8,264 nt of DNA from Legionella genomosp. 1 (GTDB lineage Bacteria > Pseudomonadota > Gammaproteobacteria > Legionellales > Legionellaceae). The notes under the pieces were generated by a model, which was not told the DNA's origin, did not search any database, and worked only from the letters and a program-made list of their open reading frames with translations. The stretch spans positions 1 through 8,264 of the forward strand of contig CAMDBQ010000054.1 of assembly GCA_945889365.1 (NCBI GenBank). Direction: 5' to 3'. The translations under genes were made by a program, and so were the position numbers. Each line of letters opens with the position of its first letter. The stretch's first letter is position 1. Below are positions 1 to 6,276 of the stretch, piece after piece.

Positions 1-295
1 TGATCGGGCGCTGAACGCCTAAAAACAATTCTCCGTCCGCAAGTACCGTTGAGTTACTATCAGCCGCATACGTCTTTTGGGTCATGGGTTGCAAGTAGAA
101 CGTTTGCGTTTCGCCGCTACTTGTCCAGACAGGACCGGCGCTTAGTGTGACTACATACGGTGAAAAGCGACTGAATGCCTCTTTTAAATGGATTGGACTA
201 CTGGCTGGTTGACTGGCCGCAAGTGTCGTCTCAGCGCTCATGCACGCAAGCAAGGAGAGTGCGAGCTTACTCCCTTTGTTATTCTTAAAAAACAT
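1..295 (-). CDS. Outer-membrane beta-barrel surface protein, 5' part (runs off left edge)
   Basis: Not visible as a long frame because it leaves the window; read on the minus strand it gives 98 uninterrupted residues. The N-terminus is MFFKNNKGSKLALSLLAC, a basic stretch then a short hydrophobic core, followed by ETTLAAS, which fits signal-peptidase I cleavage near residues 26-28. LLAC is also a weak lipobox, so a lipoprotein is a less likely option. After it come alternating polar/hydrophobic strands (YVVTLSAGPVW, QTFYLQP, ADGELFLGVQ) typical of small 8-strand surface barrels that are abundant in Legionella; that family resemblance is from memory. The start at 295 is preferred because AAGGAG lies 8 bases upstream; an in-frame ATG at 301 has only 2 bases of spacing. 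The gene follows hipA after 199 bp, with its own candidate promoter. Role in the cell cannot be told from this part. Confidence 0.75.
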   Translation of the reverse strand, partial: MFFKNNKGSKLALSLLACMSAETTLAASQPASSPIHLKEAFSRFSPYVVTLSAGPVWTSSGETQTFYLQPMTQKTYAADSNSTVLADGELFLGVQRPI

Positions 296-335
296 CCCCA
301 TCACTCCTTGTTGTGAGTCATCTTTTGATCGACAA

Positions 336-363
336 AATGTAACTTTACAGCACAACAGGGCAA
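336..363 (-). promoter_or_regulatory. Candidate promoter of the beta-barrel protein gene
   Basis: On the minus strand TTGCCC (363-358, made by the junction of two 8-bp repeats) is followed after 16 bases by TACATT (341-336). Each matches the sigma-70 consensus at 4 of 6 positions. Transcription would begin near 329 and leave a leader of about 34 bases. An alternative pair uses the previous repeat junction (371-366) with TAAAGT (347-342), spacing 18. The match is modest and the assignment rests mainly on position. Confidence 0.3.
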
Positions 364-376
364 CAGGGCAACAGGG
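353..376. repeat. Three perfect tandem copies of an 8-bp unit
   Basis: The unit CAACAGGG occurs three times head to tail (353-360, 361-368, 369-376; CCCTGTTG on the minus strand). It lies 58-81 bases upstream of the start of the beta-barrel gene, where that gene's promoter should be. Each junction on the minus strand creates TTGCCC, a passable -35 hexamer. Confidence 0.9.
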
Positions 377-420
377 CACATTTAACTGGAGTTTTTATAA
401 AGCTTATGTAATTATTGAAA

Positions 421-439
421 AATGTTTCATCGTAACATT
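421..439 (-). terminator. Weak AT-rich hairpin after hipA
   Basis: AATGTT (421-426) and AACATT (434-439) form a perfect 6-bp inverted repeat with a 7-base loop. On the minus strand the hairpin is followed by TTTC and an AT-rich run, 55 bases past the hipA stop. The stem is short and AT-rich, so termination would be inefficient. It could equally be a protein-binding site for the downstream gene. Confidence 0.25.
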
Positions 440-494
440 CAAAATCTCCTCAAAAAAACACTCTCCGTCATCGCCTCAAACATTTTTGGTTTGA

Positions 495-1751
495 TTAAGA
501 AAAATCCGTAAACGCATATGGATTCAAAAATTGTCTTTCCCAAAAAAGATTTTTTTCAATTTCACTTAGCTGCGCAAGATTACATACCTCATCCCAGTGG
601 GTTCTGATGGTGTGTATTTGGTGTTCAATAATGGCTCTGGCTTCTGCTTGAGAGAGTAGAAAATGATGAGCAGAAGTAAGGCAGGATGCCAATCGGCTGC
701 GTCTGTCTTGACCTGTAATCAGCATAGCTTGTGAAGCGGTAAATCCTGTTCGATTCTGCGGACACAAATCATAAGCCGGTGTCAAAGAAAACGTTTTTCC
801 GTCCCAAAATGCCGCATGATTGCGTGCATGATCATCTGTATTACTGATTAAAATATTAAAAACTAACCGTGAAAAGAGTTCAGTTAAATTTCCTGTGGGA
901 TCTTCAAAGCGGTAACGAATGATTTGTGCAAATTGCTCATAACTGGCATATCGCGCCATCATTTCATCTAATTCCAAAAGCGTTAAAGCAGATAACATAC
1001 TTCGGCGCTGCCATCCAGTCGTTGTTTGAACGCGATCAAAACGCTCAATCAATAGAACATGCTTATGTGCTGCCCGCACCAATTTAACCACAGCAACATT
1101 CAGCCCGGCAAGATGTGCCAAGCGCATGGCGATGAATTCCAATTTAACTAGACTATATACGTCAGAAGATGAAGAAAATTTTGCGATGTATTTTTTCTGA
1201 TCATATTCAATAAAAGCTTTTGGACGAGCGCCTCCCACAGAAGTACCATGAAATAAAGCCTGATCCAACTCAGGTGTTAGTGGAACCCCTTGTTCCACAC
1301 GTAAAGCGGATTCAAGTAACTCGTCTAAATTGACATTAATGGAACCGCGGGGATTGTAATCAATGCCTGATGATTGAAAATCCAATGCGCCAATTCGATC
1401 AGATCCTGATTCAAGCAAATAACTTAATTCTCCCATTTGCAATGTGTCCAACTGCATACTTTTATGACCATAATGACGGTTAAGAATAACGCGCCGCCCC
1501 CACGCATCGGGAGATGCATCTCGAATACAGTTTGGGATGACAAGTTCATTCTGTGGGTAAATCAATCCTGTGCGTAAGGGTAACTCTTTGTCATAAAGTG
1601 CAATTGCATTGTCACGTTCCAGATAGCTTTTACCATAGTTAAAGCAAAATTTTTGTGAATGTTGCGTTAACTTGCCTGCAACAACAGGTTGCGTAGTTTG
1701 TGGCAACCAAATCCATACATAAGCCTCTTGAGGTGATTTAGAAATTGTCAT
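495..1751 (-). CDS. hipA: HipA-family serine/threonine kinase toxin, full length
   Basis: The kinase toxin of a type II toxin-antitoxin pair; known HipA toxins phosphorylate translation components such as glutamyl-tRNA synthetase and induce dormancy. The product is 418 residues from ATG 1751 (E. coli HipA has 440). The N-terminal subdomain is present (FNYGKSYL, then RDASPDAWGRR at about 77-87). The kinase core follows: P-loop GTSVGGARPKA (169-179), where Ser171 matches the autophosphorylated serine of E. coli HipA; ATP-contacting Lys191 in IAKF; catalytic Asp306 in NTDDHARN; Mg-binding Asp328 in PAYDLCP. No key residue is missing. An in-frame GTG at 1763 is possible, but TGAGG lies 6 bases before ATG 1751 and nothing similar precedes the GTG. 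It overlaps hipB by 14 bp, indicating translational coupling. The GGARPK form of the loop suggests a subgroup different from the E. coli enzyme, so the target should not be assumed. Confidence 0.93.
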   Translation of the reverse strand: MTISKSPQEAYVWIWLPQTTQPVVAGKLTQHSQKFCFNYGKSYLERDNAIALYDKELPLRTGLIYPQNELVIPNCIRDASPDAWGRRVILNRHYGHKSMQLDTLQMGELSYLLESGSDRIGALDFQSSGIDYNPRGSINVNLDELLESALRVEQGVPLTPELDQALFHGTSVGGARPKAFIEYDQKKYIAKFSSSSDVYSLVKLEFIAMRLAHLAGLNVAVVKLVRAAHKHVLLIERFDRVQTTTGWQRRSMLSALTLLELDEMMARYASYEQFAQIIRYRFEDPTGNLTELFSRLVFNILISNTDDHARNHAAFWDGKTFSLTPAYDLCPQNRTGFTASQAMLITGQDRRSRLASCLTSAHHFLLSQAEARAIIEHQIHTIRTHWDEVCNLAQLSEIEKNLFWERQFLNPYAFTDFS

Positions 1752-2076
1752 CAAAATCCTCACTCGGTTTTTGAATGCGTTTGGGAAGCAAATTTATTTT
1801 CGATTGCACACGTTTTATTTCTAAAGACATGCCATTCGCATCCAGCTCAAATAACGAAATCCCGGCTATAGCCGCGACCTCAAACACAAGACCTATTTCA
1901 CACGTTAAATTACCGTGCTCAATTTTAGAGAGCGTACCTCGAGTGATCCCTGCTCGCCCTGACAAATCAGCCGCCGTCATTTTTTTTTCTTTTCGTGCGG
2001 AATGAATGAGCTGACCTAAGAGTATCGCCGCATCTCGAGCGTAATGAGAATATGTTCTTTTGTCGTTTTTGTTCAT
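1738..2076 (-). CDS. hipB: HipB-type antitoxin, Cro/C1 helix-turn-helix repressor
   Basis: The antitoxin and autorepressor partner of HipA: proteins of this type bind operator DNA as dimers and hold the kinase in an inactive complex. It has 112 residues from ATG 2076, with a Cro/C1 helix-turn-helix at about 20-77 (LLGQLIHSARKEKKMTAADL, then GITRGTLSKIEHGN with the recognition helix). A basic segment (KRVQSKINLLPKRIQK) and an acidic tail (SEDFDDNF) follow. It is somewhat longer than E. coli HipB (88 residues). A GTG at 2088 is in frame, but it lies within the inverted repeat region and neither start has a good ribosome-binding site. ATG is chosen because it leaves a 23-base leader from the predicted start of transcription. 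It is the first gene of the hipBA pair, and its stop lies inside the hipA start region. Confidence 0.88.
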   Translation of the reverse strand: MNKNDKRTYSHYARDAAILLGQLIHSARKEKKMTAADLSGRAGITRGTLSKIEHGNLTCEIGLVFEVAAIAGISLFELDANGMSLEIKRVQSKINLLPKRIQKPSEDFDDNF

Positions 2077-2077
2077 T

Positions 2078-2110
2078 ATAATAAACACTAGTTGAGCTTA
2101 TGTTTATTAT
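2078..2110. promoter_or_regulatory. Perfect 10-bp inverted repeat, probable HipB operator
   Basis: ATAATAAACA (2078-2087) and TGTTTATTAT (2101-2110) are exact reverse complements separated by 13 bases. The right arm covers the predicted -10 box of hipBA and the left arm lies just upstream of the hipB ATG. Autorepression through inverted repeats at the promoter is the rule for hipBA loci, but the sequence differs from the E. coli operator (TATCC-N8-GGATA). The half-site spacing (23 bp centre to centre) would put two half-sites about two helical turns apart. Confidence 0.6.
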
Positions 2111-2133
2111 GGCATGCAAAACAGGTAATGCAA
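2106..2133 (-). promoter_or_regulatory. Probable hipBA promoter (extended -10)
   Basis: On the minus strand TTGCAT (2133-2128, -35, 4 of 6) is separated by 16 bases from CATAAT (2111-2106, -10, 5 of 6), which is directly preceded by TGC, an extended -10 element. Transcription would begin near 2099. The -10 box lies inside the right arm of the inverted repeat, so repressor binding would block polymerase. The -35 touches the hairpin that follows hemY. Confidence 0.5.
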
Positions 2134-2146
2134 GGACGAAGTCCTT
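2132..2146. terminator. Short hairpin directly after the hemY stop
   Basis: AAGGAC (2132-2137) and GTCCTT (2141-2146) form a perfect 6-bp stem with a 3-base loop, two bases past the hemY stop codon. On the minus strand no T-run follows (GCATTACC), so it is a poor intrinsic terminator for the haem operon. On the plus strand TTTTCT follows, so it could stop antisense transcription better. It may also protect the 3' end of the haem mRNA. Confidence 0.3.
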
Positions 2147-2148
2147 TT

Positions 2149-3324
2149 CTATAATGCAATTAATAATCCTTGCCGATACGCATCGCATGCACCTGCATGA
2201 TCACCCAACTGCTCAAGCAATTCACCCAACTCAGCGAATGCGGCAGGACTAGGGCGAAGATTGATGCTTTCTTCTATATAGATACGCGCTTTGCCCCATA
2301 ATTGGTTGGATTTACAAATGTGGCTAAGGCATAGATACAAGGCGGCGGAGTGGGGATTGGCTTTGAGTAACCCTTCCGCAAAGCTCAGTTTGGGTTTATC
2401 TCTTTTAATTTGACCATAAAGAATAATTAACGTTTCATTAAACTGCTTTTGCAAGCACCGACGTAATAACGCTTCAGCTTGCGAATCATCATGCATGCTG
2501 AGCAGATAACGGCTGTACTCGGCAATTAAACCAGGATCATTGGCCAAACTTTTTGGCAGGTTTGCCATCAATTCAGTCAACGCTTGAGTTTGATTTTGTT
2601 TGATCAGATCAATCATCAATTGCAACCAGGCATGTTTTTGCAGCTCGTCAAAGGCTTCATCAGTTATAACTTTATGACGTTTTAATGCGGGCAATAATGC
2701 AATTAACTGAGGCCAATCTTTTACTTCTTCATACAGATGCATCAATAATTTTAAAACATAAGGATGCTGGGGCGACAAATCCTGCAAATGCCTTAATGTG
2801 GCCAGTGCTTGCTCCCATTGGCGATTCGCCAGTTGTAATTGTGCCTGGGTTAACGCAACGGCTATTTTAGCTTCTGGCATGGATTGTTGAGCTTCACGTA
2901 AATAGTCATCACGCAATTTGCTGTCACCCATTTCTTGAGCGGCGCGTGCGGCGGTTAAATAGTTGATTAACGGTGTTTCTGAACCCGGCAAGGCATTAAT
3001 TAAATAATTTTTTGCTCGCAACCAATGGCCTTCGCTGAATTCAATTAAACCTTGTCTGGTTTTGACCTGCGCATTGTGGGCACGGTGTTTTACCAGCCAA
3101 TCTCGCCATGAACGGGGAATATGAATGAGCCAATGCACGAGTAATAGCATAGAATGCAGGAGCAAAAACAACAGGATCAGGCTGGGTATGGCAATGCCAA
3201 GCGTGGTTTCAATGGTCCATTGATTCATAGCGATCAATACATAGCCTGGATCATGATAAAGCTGGACACCTAGCCATGCAGAAATCAATAAGATGACAAA
3301 AATTTGTAACGTTCTAATCATCAT
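2149..3324 (-). CDS. hemY: HemY, membrane-anchored TPR protein of the haem operon
   Basis: An inner-membrane protein of the gammaproteobacterial hemCDXY cluster, thought to act as a scaffold or assembly factor in porphyrin synthesis; it has no catalytic role established. It is unrelated to the protoporphyrinogen oxidase also called HemY in Gram-positives. The product has 391 residues (E. coli HemY 398). There are two N-terminal membrane helices (about 5-23 and 42-66) with the family signature DPGYVLI (25-31) between them. A long helical TPR-like remainder follows, clearest at the C-terminus (AALYLCLSH, ARIYIEESINLRP, FAELGELLEQLGDHAGACDAYRQGL). The start at 3324 overlaps the hemX stop by 4 bp (ATGA) and has a strong AAGGAGG 5 bases upstream; a second ATG follows immediately. 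It is the last gene of the haem block. Confidence 0.93.
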   Translation of the reverse strand: MMIRTLQIFVILLISAWLGVQLYHDPGYVLIAMNQWTIETTLGIAIPSLILLFLLLHSMLLLVHWLIHIPRSWRDWLVKHRAHNAQVKTRQGLIEFSEGHWLRAKNYLINALPGSETPLINYLTAARAAQEMGDSKLRDDYLREAQQSMPEAKIAVALTQAQLQLANRQWEQALATLRHLQDLSPQHPYVLKLLMHLYEEVKDWPQLIALLPALKRHKVITDEAFDELQKHAWLQLMIDLIKQNQTQALTELMANLPKSLANDPGLIAEYSRYLLSMHDDSQAEALLRRCLQKQFNETLIILYGQIKRDKPKLSFAEGLLKANPHSAALYLCLSHICKSNQLWGKARIYIEESINLRPSPAAFAELGELLEQLGDHAGACDAYRQGLLIAL

Positions 3325-4349
3325 GGATTTCCTCCTTCAACGGGAGATTGTTTACCGTCAATGACTTGGTTGAGTAGCAGTAACGCGTCACCCTGAGCCA
3401 TTTTTGGTGCGTTTAGTTTCTTTTGCTGTAAATCATCCAACTGTTTAATCAGCGTTTGCGATGCGAGTATGTTTGGGTCAAACGTTTGATTGATTTTATC
3501 GATAGCCTGTTTTAACGATAAGTCATAAACGGCTTGATTTTTTTGTAATACAGCCCATTGCGCCTGTTGTAGACTCAAGCGAATATTTTCACGTAATATC
3601 ACCTCATACGCAGGTGTTAGCTGCGGTTGAATGGCTTCGCCATGATGACGAATAATCACGAGTTTTTCTAGCATACGCAAGCTGGCTTGGAGGTGTTCGT
3701 GCCAGGTGGAGGGAGATTTGATTTCTGTGGTCGGTGTTGGGTTGGCTTTCGTTAATGAGAAGGGATTTTTAGGTGTTAATGTGGCGACCATATGTTGAGC
3801 CGCATCCAATTGTGTCAACAAACCTGTAATATCCAGGATTGGGGCTGCTTGTACCTGTGCGATTTCTTGAGCGATGGCTTGTCTAACAGCTAATAATTGT
3901 GGCTCGTGGAGGTTAATGAGCAAGGGATCTGCTTGTTGGAACAAGGCAATAGTGGTCTGAGTATTCTCACTCCAGTGGGCGTTGATTTCAGCTAACTCAA
4001 GATAATAGCGGGCTTTTAGCAGCTGCCAGTCATTGTTTTGATACCCGCGTTCTTGCAAGGCGGAGGTTAGATTTTTATTCAGCATAATTAACTTGTCAGT
4101 CAAATCGGTTTGCGTTGAACTTAGCATTTCAATCGTAGAAGCAAGCTGGTTCTCTGTGTTTATTTGCTGTTGTTTAAGCGCGTGGGTTTCTGCAGACAAT
4201 CGTTGTATTTTATAGCCCAGGGTGTATGTAATATATGCCATGCTGGTGATGATAATCAGGATGGATAATATCAGCGTTCCGGTGCGTGAGCTCATTACAT
4301 GAGGCCGGGTTGATGCGGGTTTCTTTTCTGGAATTTGGGTGTCTGTCAT
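3321..4349 (-). CDS. hemX: HemX, single-pass membrane protein of the haem operon
   Basis: The product has 342 residues (E. coli HemX about 390). A short polar proline-rich cytoplasmic start (1-22) is followed by one membrane helix (about 24-43, GTLILSILIIITSMAYI). A Gln/Leu-rich coiled-coil stretch (about 46-95, KIQRLSAETHALKQQQ) and a mainly helical periplasmic domain follow, with the family-typical segment DWQLLKARYYLELAEI (about 107-122). Its role is unproven; HemX is assumed to organise haem enzymes at the membrane together with HemY. Databases often label this family uroporphyrinogen-III C-methyltransferase, but no SAM-binding methyltransferase motifs are visible. ATG 4349 has AAGGAG 6 bases upstream. 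It follows hemD after 85 bp and overlaps hemY by 4 bp. Confidence 0.92.
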   Translation of the reverse strand: MTDTQIPEKKPASTRPHVMSSRTGTLILSILIIITSMAYITYTLGYKIQRLSAETHALKQQQINTENQLASTIEMLSSTQTDLTDKLIMLNKNLTSALQERGYQNNDWQLLKARYYLELAEINAHWSENTQTTIALFQQADPLLINLHEPQLLAVRQAIAQEIAQVQAAPILDITGLLTQLDAAQHMVATLTPKNPFSLTKANPTPTTEIKSPSTWHEHLQASLRMLEKLVIIRHHGEAIQPQLTPAYEVILRENIRLSLQQAQWAVLQKNQAVYDLSLKQAIDKINQTFDPNILASQTLIKQLDDLQQKKLNAPKMAQGDALLLLNQVIDGKQSPVEGGNP

Positions 4350-4404
4350 ACATCACTCCTTGATTGTAATGGTAATAGTAAAAATTGTTTTTCTTCTTAT
4401 CCGC

Positions 4405-4422
4405 CAACGCTTCGAGGCGTTG
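4405..4422. other. GC-rich hairpin between hemD and hemX
   Basis: CAACGC (4405-4410) and GCGTTG (4417-4422) form a perfect 6-bp stem with a 6-base loop in the 85-bp gap between hemD and hemX. On the minus strand it is followed by a purine-rich AAGAAGAAAAA run, not a T-run, so it is not an intrinsic terminator. It could adjust hemX/hemY expression by mRNA stability or processing. Confidence 0.4.
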
Positions 4423-4434
4423 CAGCTCGCCTCC

Positions 4435-5202
4435 TCAGCCCGAACGGATCGGTGAGAATATTTTTTTCATGTACCGAGACAGTGCTTCTAATATTTCATC
4501 ATATCGGCAAGTAATAACCGTTCTAATCCCCAATAACGAAGCCGCTGCTGCCAATCGTTTACTAATCACTATACACGGTTTACGCCGAAGCCAGGCCTGG
4601 CCTTCGGCAGAAAATAAACCAAATAAATTGTTCATCGCTTGTTGGCTTGTAAACAGTATAATATCCACAGCGTCATCCTGCCACAATGAATGGGTATATT
4701 CCTGATTGACTTCAGGTAAATCACGAGTATAAACGGCCAATGGAATTAAACAAGCGCCGCGTGACAGTAGTGTTTCAGCAATCAATGGTCGTCCACCACG
4801 ACCTTTGATTAATACAATGGTTTGATGTTGTATTTTTTGCAGAGCATCAAGTTGAAGCAGGTGTTCGCTGTCAGCGATTTCAGGCATGTGATGAATCCGA
4901 ACGCCCTGTTTTGATAACGCCGCGGCAGTGGCGTTACCCACGGCGATGACCTTAATCTTTACAGACCAGGTCATGTTTGCTTGTTTTAATGCAGCGAAGT
5001 AATAATTTACGGCGTTTGCACTGATGAAAATAGCTTGGTTAACTGTCGCAAGGTCAGGCATGTCGTTAAGCCAATCAAGAGCCAGTGCTTTGATGGTTAA
5101 CGCCGGAAAACTAACGGATATGCCACCCGCATTACGAATAAGCTGATCTAATTCCGCAGCCTGATGTAAGGGACGGGTATTTAATACACGCAATCCTTTC
5201 AT
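4435..5202 (-). CDS. hemD: Uroporphyrinogen-III synthase
   Basis: This cytoplasmic enzyme closes hydroxymethylbilane (the HemC product) into uroporphyrinogen III with inversion of ring D, the branch point to haem, sirohaem and cobalamin. The product has 255 residues (E. coli 246). The family is poorly conserved, but its landmarks appear in order: LNTRP (7-11), FISANAV (59-65), AVGNATAAAL, IKGRGGRPLIAETL, YTRDLP and ILFTSQQAMNNLF. This is the two-lobe alpha/beta architecture with the substrate cleft between lobes. The start overlaps the hemC stop by 4 bp (ATGA) and has no clear ribosome-binding site of its own, so translation is probably coupled to hemC. It is followed by hemX. Confidence 0.94.
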   Translation of the reverse strand: MKGLRVLNTRPLHQAAELDQLIRNAGGISVSFPALTIKALALDWLNDMPDLATVNQAIFISANAVNYYFAALKQANMTWSVKIKVIAVGNATAAALSKQGVRIHHMPEIADSEHLLQLDALQKIQHQTIVLIKGRGGRPLIAETLLSRGACLIPLAVYTRDLPEVNQEYTHSLWQDDAVDIILFTSQQAMNNLFGLFSAEGQAWLRRKPCIVISKRLAAAASLLGIRTVITCRYDEILEALSRYMKKIFSPIRSG

Positions 5203-6116
5203 GATGTAGCAAGCAATTCAGCTGCACCATTCGCCAGCAACGCTTGTGCACATTGATCTGCCAAAATCATAGCATCCTGTCCAGATCGGCTATCACTAAT
5301 CACAGTGCAACCCTTTGGCGTTGCTACTTTGGCACGCAACAGCCATTGAGAATCAGCTACAGGCATACAATAAACGGCGATTGGAACATGGCAATTACCA
5401 CCCAATAACGCATTTACATAGCGCTCGCTGTGAACACATGTGGCTGACATTGGATCATTCAGCGGCGCAATCAAGCGTTGCATTACCTCATCACCAGAGC
5501 GGCATTCAATTCCCAGCGCACCTTGTCCACAAGCCGGTAGCATGATGTCATCATTTAATGTTTGTGTGATCAAGTCCTGCAAACCCATTCGATCTAACCC
5601 GGCTACAGCGAGCACAATCGCATCAAACTCATCGGCTTCCATTTTTGCCAGGCGAGTCTGAATATTGCCGCGCAATGACACCATGTTTAAATCAGGACGC
5701 AAGGCTAATAATTGTGACTGACGACGTAAACTGGTTGTGCCAATGCTGGCTCCAGCGGGAAGGGCGCTTAAACTGCCATATGATTTACTGATTAATGCAT
5801 CAAAGGGACTATCCCTAGTACAGATCGCACCCAAAGATAATCCCGCAGGAAACGTTGCAGGCACGTCTTTCATCGAATGCACAGCGATATCCGCACGATT
5901 GTCCAGCAACGCTTCTTCCAATTCTTTAACAAACAAACCCTTCCCACCAATTGCCAGCAGTGTATCTTTCAAAAATTTATCGCCAGACGTTACCATCGGA
6001 AGCAGTTCAATGTTCAGATCAGGCCAATGTTGCAAGAGGGCATCACGAATATGATGGGCTTGCCATAATGCCAAAGGGCTTTTTCGAGTAGCAATGCGTA
6101 AAATTTTGGAAGGCAT
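5199..6116 (-). CDS. hemC: Hydroxymethylbilane synthase (porphobilinogen deaminase)
   Basis: This cytoplasmic enzyme joins four porphobilinogens into linear hydroxymethylbilane. The product has 305 residues (E. coli 313) and all landmarks are intact: RIATRKSPLALWQA (7-20); TSGDKFLKD; GGKGLFVKELEEALL; HSMKDVP with catalytic Asp84; GTTSLRRQSQLL with the substrate-binding Arg pair (131-132); SLRGNIQTRL; LPACGQGALGIE; and GGNCHVP with Cys242, which carries the dipyrromethane cofactor, at the same number as in E. coli. ATG 6116 has no good ribosome-binding site. A possible -10 (TATGAT, 6153-6148) lies about 32 bases upstream without a convincing -35. It is the first gene of the hemCDXY block. Confidence 0.97.
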   Translation of the reverse strand: MPSKILRIATRKSPLALWQAHHIRDALLQHWPDLNIELLPMVTSGDKFLKDTLLAIGGKGLFVKELEEALLDNRADIAVHSMKDVPATFPAGLSLGAICTRDSPFDALISKSYGSLSALPAGASIGTTSLRRQSQLLALRPDLNMVSLRGNIQTRLAKMEADEFDAIVLAVAGLDRMGLQDLITQTLNDDIMLPACGQGALGIECRSGDEVMQRLIAPLNDPMSATCVHSERYVNALLGGNCHVPIAVYCMPVADSQWLLRAKVATPKGCTVISDSRSGQDAMILADQCAQALLANGAAELLATS

Positions 6117-6276
6117 AAGTTCAGAGCTGGATTCGTTTTAATTAACTATCATAGTATCACAATGTACAATATATAGAAGATGCATTGTTTGCCCTCTCAC
6201 GGCTGTCGCATTAAAATTTGATCAACCTACTGTAGGTTGGGCCTTGGCCCACCAATAAGGTATTGAAATCCACGTT
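6117..6276 (-). promoter_or_regulatory. Upstream region of hemC
   Basis: This AT-rich stretch should hold the promoter of the haem operon. On the minus strand TATGAT (6153-6148) is a 5-of-6 -10 match, overlapped by a small palindrome ACTAT-C-ATAGT (6145-6155). No clear -35 stands at the right distance. No riboswitch or tRNA is seen. The part farther from hemC (6223-6251) holds two palindromes listed separately. Confidence 0.3.
6223..6251. repeat. Two abutting palindromes, REP-like
   Basis: CAACCTAC (6223-6230) and GTAGGTTG (6232-6239) form an 8-bp perfect palindrome around one base. TGGGCC (6238-6243) and GGCCCA (6246-6251) form a second, around TT, sharing two bases with the first. The two are alternative or stacked hairpins. 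GTAGGTTGGGCC...GGCCCA resembles dispersed intergenic repeats seen in many gammaproteobacteria (recalled, not checked). There is no T-run on either side. Confidence 0.6.

Noticed and set aside
353..376. CRISPR-like repeats
   Set aside because: The units are 8 bp and abut without spacers, so this is a short tandem repeat.
240..494. Plus-strand frame of 84 codons
   Set aside because: It lies antisense to the signal-peptide region and promoter of the minus-strand beta-barrel gene. It has no family features and reads through the 8-bp repeats as low-quality protein.
495..2076. Tripartite HipBST system as described in Legionella and E. coli O127
   Set aside because: The kinase here is full length with its own N-terminal subdomain, and there is no separate small HipS gene; it is a two-gene hipBA.
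3321..4349. hemX as uroporphyrinogen-III C-methyltransferase
   Set aside because: No SAM-binding methyltransferase motifs; one membrane helix plus coiled coil matches the HemX membrane protein family instead.
4385..6054. Several plus-strand frames of 60-106 codons inside hemD and hemC
   Set aside because: They are antisense to genes with fully intact family motifs and share no features of real proteins.
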